Positions 6,805 to 10,002 of a DNA stretch of 10,002 nt are shown piece by piece. Origin of the DNA: DASUWK01 sp036378435. Lineage in GTDB: Bacteria > Chloroflexota > Dormibacteria > Dormibacterales > Dormibacteraceae. The position numbers were made by a program, and so were the translations under genes. Below the pieces are notes generated by a model. It was not told where the DNA came from and searched no databases. It saw only the letters and a list, made by a program, of their open reading frames with translations. The stretch is from NCBI GenBank assembly GCA_036378435.1, contig DASUWK010000025.1:1-10002 (forward strand), written 5' to 3'. Position 1 is the stretch's first letter. Each line of letters begins with the position of its first letter.

Positions 6805-7972
6805 CGCGCTCGTCGGGCAGGCGCAGCGCGAGCGGCAGTCCGATGACGCTTCCCGCCGCGAGCAGACCTAACGCGACGTAAGGGCTGCCGATGACGACCT
6901 GCACCGCCACCACGTAGATCAGCCCGCCCAGATTGCCCGCCAGCATCACGAAGCCGACGGCCGCACCCTGCCGTCCCGGCCCCGCGTGAACCTCGGCCCA
7001 ATCCAGTACCACCGGGAGGGCGGCGAGGAGCAGGAAGCCGGCGGCGAAGAGCCAGGCGCCGGACCAGAGGGGCGCGTGGATCACCGCGAGCATGGCGAAG
7101 GCGAGCGCGGAGACGAGGACCGCCGCGCAGAGCATCAGCCGGCGGCGCTGACGCGCGGCCGCGGCGGGTGCGATTGACGCGGCGCCCAAGATGCCGGCGA
7201 AGGTCATCACGGCGATGAGCGGGCCGGCCGCGCCGCCCTCGCCGAGGTGGCTGAGCACCGGCTGGAGGAAGGTCGCGACCGCGTTGTACGTGCCCATCCC
7301 GATGAACACGAGCCCGGCGAGCAGCCACATGAGGCGGCTGCGGCGGAGCCAGCCGAGACCACCGGCCTGGGCTGTGTCGGCGAAGGCCGCGGGCAGTCGG
7401 GTGGCCGCCAGCGTTGCCGCCGCGGCGAGCACGCCAACGGCGCCGTGGACGTAGAGCAGCAGCGGGAGGCCGCCGGCAGCGAGCATCGGGCCCGACGTCA
7501 GGACGGCCGCCAGGATGCCGGCGAAGAGGGCGGCCGATCCGATCGAGATCGCGAGCGCCCGCTCCGATTCGGGGAAGTGGCGGGCGGCGACCTTGTTGAT
7601 CGAGTTCAGCACCAGCGGCTGGCCGGCGGCGATCACCACCTGGCCGGCGAGCTGCCAGGCGTAGGCGGTCGGAGCGACCATGCGCAGGAGCGCGCCCGCC
7701 GCGACGAGCACGGCGCCGACGCTCAGCGCCTGTGTGAAGCGGCTGTCGAGCCAGCGCCCGGTTGGCAGCGCCAGCACGATGTAGAGCCCTGGGAAGACGG
7801 CGGCGAGGTCGCCGACCGTGCCCACGTCCACGTGCATGAGGCGGGCGGCGTCGGTGTCGACGGCGGCGAAGCTCAGCCAGAGGAGCTGGGTGGAGGCGGC
7901 CAGCAGCGCGTACGCCGACAGCACCAGCCAGCGCCCTCTCGGCGCCTCCCCCCTCACCGGAGGTGCCACCAT
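6746..7972 (-). CDS. MFS transporter, 12-helix
   Basis: This 408-residue protein has about twelve hydrophobic segments in two halves joined by a more polar loop near residues 195-215 (FADTAQAGGLGWLRRSR). After helix 2 it shows LPTGRWLDSRF, the usual MFS helix 2-3 motif (G-R-W-x-D-x-R/K). GQPLVLNSINKVAARHFPESERALAISI in the middle recalls the FLVCR-type branch (GQALCALAQPF, WFPEHQRATATAI). On that basis heme, choline or another organic solute is only a hint, and the substrate is unassigned. The start ATG at 7972 is directly followed by GTG; only a weak GGGG lies upstream. The 3' end overlaps the PPK2 gene tail to tail. It diverges from DNA ligase with 10 bp between starts, so its promoter must lie inside the ligase gene. 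Confidence 0.88.
   Translation of the reverse strand: MVAPPVRGEAPRGRWLVLSAYALLAASTQLLWLSFAAVDTDAARLMHVDVGTVGDLAAVFPGLYIVLALPTGRWLDSRFTQALSVGAVLVAAGALLRMVAPTAYAWQLAGQVVIAAGQPLVLNSINKVAARHFPESERALAISIGSAALFAGILAAVLTSGPMLAAGGLPLLLYVHGAVGVLAAAATLAATRLPAAFADTAQAGGLGWLRRSRLMWLLAGLVFIGMGTYNAVATFLQPVLSHLGEGGAAGPLIAVMTFAGILGAASIAPAAAARQRRRLMLCAAVLVSALAFAMLAVIHAPLWSGAWLFAAGFLLLAALPVVLDWAEVHAGPGRQGAAVGFVMLAGNLGGLIYVVAVQVVIGSPYVALGLLAAGSVIGLPLALRLPDERVSRAEAARARDSTPLAAGR
7959..7965 (+). promoter_or_regulatory. Strong Shine-Dalgarno-like GGAGGTG upstream of DNA ligase
   Basis: GGAGGTG lies inside the MFS coding region, on the plus strand. It is 19 bases (from GGAGG) before the ligase ATG at 7983, too far for normal use. 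It is ideally spaced (7 bases) for an ATA at 7971, which is in frame with the ligase and would add four residues. It may be chance, a site with unusual spacing, or a rare AUA start. Confidence 0.25.
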
Positions 7973-7982
7973 ACACCCCGCG

Positions 7983-9719
7983 ATGACGTTCGACGAGTTC
8001 GCCCGCTACCTCGATCAGCTCGAAGGAACGCGGAGCCGCAACGAGCTGGTGCGGATCGTGTCCGAGCTCTACCAGGCCTGCTCGCCGGACGAGATCCAGC
8101 CCGTCACCTACCTCATCCAGGGGCGACTGGCGCCGTTCTTCGAGCCGGTCGAGATCGGCCTCGGGGAGCGGCTGATCCAGACCGCGGTCGCGACGGCGTA
8201 CTCGCTAGTCAAGGACGACGTGGTCGCCCGCAGCCGCGAGCTCGGCGACCTCGGCGCGGCGGTCCAGGCCATGGCGCCTTCGAGTCGCGGCGCAGCGCCT
8301 GCCGTCACCGAAGTCCACGCCCGTCTCTTCGAGATCGCCGGCCTGGCCGGCGAGGGCAGCCAGCTCGGCAAGCTGGAGCGCTTCTCCGCGCTCCTGGCGG
8401 AGCTCGACGGTGTTTCCGCGAAGCACCTGGTGAGGATCACGACCGGCAAGATCCGTCTCGGCATCGGTGACATCACCGTCCTGGACGCGCTCTCGCTCGC
8501 CAAGGCGGGCGACCGCTCGCTGCGCAAGCTGCTCGAAGGGGCCTACAACCGGACGTCCGACCTCGGTCTCATCGCGGGCACGCTCTGGTCCGAAGGGACC
8601 GAGGCGGTGGAGGCCCTCCAGGTCACGGTCGGCCGGCCGCTGCGCCCGCAGCTGGCCGAGCGGCTGCCCGACCCTGACGCGGTGATCCGGCGCCTCGGGC
8701 TGGTCGGAGTGCAGCCGAAGTACGACGGCTTCCGCATGCAGATCCACCGGCACGGCCCGGAGGTGAGCCTCTTCTCCCGCAACCTCGAGAACATGACCGC
8801 GATGTTCCCGGACCTCGTGGAGGCGGCCCTCGCGCTGCCGGTCGAGAGCGTGATCTTGGACAGCGAGGCGATCGCCTACAGCCCCGAGTCCGAGGAGTAC
8901 CTGCCGTTTCAGGAGACGATGGGCCGGCGCCGCAAACTCGACATCGAAGCGTTCGCCGAACGCGCGCCGCTGCGTGCTTTCGTGTTCGACGTCCTCTACC
9001 ACGACGGCGGCGACCTCACGCCGCTCACGTACCAGGAGCGGTTCGACCGGCTGGGCGAGATCGTGCGTGGTTCGGAGCGTTTGTCGGTGGCGCCGCTGAC
9101 GTCGACGGACTCGGCCGAAGTGCTGCGCCGCGAGCTGCTCGACAACATCAGCCGTGGCCTCGAGGGGGTGGTCGCGAAGCGCCTCGATTCGCCGTACCAG
9201 GCAGGCGCGCGGAACTTCAACTGGGTGAAGCTCAAGCGCAACACCAGCGGCGAGCTCAACGACACCATCGACGTCGTGCTGCTCGGCTACTACCGCGGCA
9301 AGGGCCGGCGCGCGGAGTTCGGGGCCGGCGCGCTGCTGGCCGGTGTCTATGACGCGGACCGCGATGAGTTCCGGACGCTCACGAAGATCGGGACAGGGCT
9401 TTCCGACGCGGGCTGGCGCGAGCTGTACGAGCGGGTGCGATCGCTGGAGGTGCCGGACCGGCCGGCGCGCGTCGTCTCGCTGCTGACGCCGGACGTTTGG
9501 CTCGAGCCGCAAATCGTCGCCGAGGTGCTGGCGGACGAGATCACGCCAAGCCCGCGGCACACCGCGGGCATGACCGACGACCGGCCGGGGCTCGCGCTGC
9601 GCTTTCCCCGCATCGTGTCATTTCGCTCCGCGGACAAGAAGCCCGACGACGCGACCACGGTGCGCGAGCTCCTCGAGATGTTCGAGCAGCAGCGGTCCAG
9701 CCCCGCCCCCGACAACTAG
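7983..9719 (+). CDS. ATP-dependent DNA ligase, archaeal/LigB type
   Basis: This 578-residue protein seals nicks through an enzyme-AMP intermediate. Nucleotidyltransferase motifs appear in order: I, QPKYDGFRMQIH with catalytic K246; III, FVFDVLYHDGG with D336; IV, LEGVVAKR (E394-K399); V, WVKLKR (K416, K418). Before them is the all-alpha DNA-binding domain (residues 1 to about 215, including GKIRLGIGD and LEGAYNRTSDLG). After them is the OB-fold ending in RFPRIVSFRSADKKPDDAT. Domain order and length match full-size archaeal/eukaryotic-type ligases (COG1793), which occur in many Actinobacteria and Chloroflexi beside the NAD-dependent LigA. It is probably a repair enzyme. The start ATG fits homologues that begin M-x-F-x-E; the open frame back to 7818 is antisense to the MFS gene. 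No well-spaced Shine-Dalgarno precedes the ATG. Confidence 0.95.
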   Translation: MTFDEFARYLDQLEGTRSRNELVRIVSELYQACSPDEIQPVTYLIQGRLAPFFEPVEIGLGERLIQTAVATAYSLVKDDVVARSRELGDLGAAVQAMAPSSRGAAPAVTEVHARLFEIAGLAGEGSQLGKLERFSALLAELDGVSAKHLVRITTGKIRLGIGDITVLDALSLAKAGDRSLRKLLEGAYNRTSDLGLIAGTLWSEGTEAVEALQVTVGRPLRPQLAERLPDPDAVIRRLGLVGVQPKYDGFRMQIHRHGPEVSLFSRNLENMTAMFPDLVEAALALPVESVILDSEAIAYSPESEEYLPFQETMGRRRKLDIEAFAERAPLRAFVFDVLYHDGGDLTPLTYQERFDRLGEIVRGSERLSVAPLTSTDSAEVLRRELLDNISRGLEGVVAKRLDSPYQAGARNFNWVKLKRNTSGELNDTIDVVLLGYYRGKGRRAEFGAGALLAGVYDADRDEFRTLTKIGTGLSDAGWRELYERVRSLEVPDRPARVVSLLTPDVWLEPQIVAEVLADEITPSPRHTAGMTDDRPGLALRFPRIVSFRSADKKPDDATTVRELLEMFEQQRSSPAPDN

Positions 9720-9733
9720 CCCGCGGCGCGGGC
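9719..9733 (+). terminator. GC-rich hairpin at the ligase stop codon
   Basis: GCCCGC (9719-9724), loop GGC, and GCGGGC (9728-9733) form a perfect 6-bp GC stem that begins at the last base of the stop codon. The sequence after it has no true T-run (CGGCGTTCGTAT), so it may act as a weak or T-less terminator, or only protect the mRNA 3' end. Confidence 0.4.
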
Positions 9734-9759
9734 CGGCGTTCGTATAACCCTCCGCCGTA

Positions 9760-9790
9760 GCCACCCACCCGGGGGGCTTTCGGTTGTGGC
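9760..9790. other. Weak stem-loop in the gap after ligase
   Basis: GCCAC (9760-9764) pairs with GTGGC (9786-9790), and inside it ACC (9767-9769) pairs with GGT (9782-9784), with a small internal bulge. No T-tract follows. It could be a second terminator or part of a leader; pairing this short may be chance. The rest of the 158-bp gap between the ligase and the next gene shows only the hairpin and promoter listed separately. Confidence 0.2.
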
Positions 9791-9850
9791 GCGGAGCGTA
9801 TTGCGGGGCGCGCCGAGGCGGCAACCTTCTTAACAACGCGGGCGCACATT

Positions 9851-9878
9851 TGTTCGTGGGCCTGCTAGAATACGAACA
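9851..9878 (+). promoter_or_regulatory. Promoter with -10 TAGAAT framed by an inverted repeat
   Basis: TAGAAT (9866-9871) is a good TANNNT -10. The expected transcription start, seven bases on, is exactly the A of the ATG at 9878, so the mRNA would be leaderless. A perfect 7-bp inverted repeat, TGTTCGT (9851-9857) and ACGAACA (9872-9878), flanks the -10 with 14 bases between and looks like an operator. TTGTTCGTG (9850-9858) is close to the RecA-independent DNA-damage promoter element (about TTGTCRGTG, then N8-TANNNT), with two mismatches and one base less spacing. CGAACATGTATTTG (9873-9886) also resembles a Gram-positive LexA box with a damaged right half. The consensus forms are recalled from memory. 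Confidence 0.5.
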
Positions 9879-10002
9879 TGTATTTGGGGGCTAGGGGGGC
9901 GTCTGCCTCGGAGGCAGAACCCCAAGCCGAGGTCAGGCTCGACGAGGCCAGCTCGCGCCAGATGGCCGAGCGCGTCATCGCCGCCTGGCAGCGGGCTCAG
10001 CA
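9878..10002 (+). CDS. Unidentified protein, N-terminus only
   Basis: The frame runs from the ATG at 9878 to the window end without a stop (41 whole codons). It begins MYLGARGASASEAEPQAEV and continues LDEASSRQMAERVIAAWQRAQ, a disordered acidic start followed by a probable helix. I do not recognise a family. There is no Shine-Dalgarno, but the -10 box at 9866-9871 puts the transcription start on the A of the ATG, which supports this start. An in-frame ATG at 9962 is an alternative. The position beside DNA ligase and the damage-box-like promoter hint at a DNA-repair or SOS-type role, but this is inference. Confidence 0.5.
   Translation, partial: MYLGARGASASEAEPQAEVRLDEASSRQMAERVIAAWQRAQ

Noticed and set aside
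6411..7976. 521-codon minus-strand frame overlapping PPK2 and the MFS gene
   Set aside because: It is the out-of-frame shadow of the MFS gene and then antisense to PPK2. The 6746-7972 frame has clear membrane helices and MFS motifs.
8205..9560. 451-codon minus-strand frame opposite DNA ligase
   Set aside because: The plus strand shows all ligase motifs in order; the antisense product has no recognisable feature.
9740..9845. Possible riboswitch in the gap after ligase
   Set aside because: I compared the gap with c-di-GMP, c-di-AMP, TPP and cobalamin cores as I remember them and found no match, only a weak stem-loop. The following gene appears leaderless, so the gap is probably not in its mRNA.

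Overview
The window is very GC-rich with dense, mostly overlapping genes. It looks like a soil or environmental bacterium of the Actinobacteria / Chloroflexi / Candidatus Dormibacterota kind. That placement is an inference from base composition, a TANNNT-type -10 element placed for a leaderless start, an archaeal-type ATP-dependent DNA ligase, and LLM-class oxidoreductases. I cannot fix the phylum from this sequence. I see no phage, transposon, CRISPR, tRNA or rRNA.

Layout. (1) Positions 1-792, minus strand: the N-terminal two thirds of an AAA-type ATPase with a clear Walker A, cut by the window edge just before the expected Walker B. (2) A 54-bp divergent gap, then a tight run of seven plus-strand genes (847-6804): DUF421/YetF-domain membrane protein, compact aldo/keto reductase, LLM-family flavin oxidoreductase, secreted lipoprotein-like protein (reading frame broken once), DinB-family protein, CPA2-type cation:proton antiporter, and PPK2-family polyphosphate kinase. 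Gaps are 37 bp, 28 bp, zero, or short overlaps (TGATG, CTGA, TAG-TTG, ATGA), so the run is probably one operon. (3) A minus-strand MFS transporter (6746-7972) whose 3' end overlaps the PPK2 gene tail to tail by 59 bp. (4) An ATP-dependent DNA ligase (7983-9719) diverging from the MFS gene with only 10 bp between the two start codons. (5) A 158-bp gap with a GC hairpin at the ligase stop and a well-formed promoter, then the start of an unidentified gene (9878 to the window end) that looks leaderless.

The operon mixes redox enzymes, a membrane antiporter and polyphosphate/nucleotide metabolism. A general stress or homeostasis role is plausible, but no single pathway links the products. The most notable details are a one-base frame break at a CCC-G site in the lipoprotein gene, the DinB gene's lack of any ATG/GTG/TTG start, and a 7-bp inverted repeat that frames the -10 box of the last gene next to DNA ligase. 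I found no convincing new multi-gene system; most of the window is ordinary chromosomal content.
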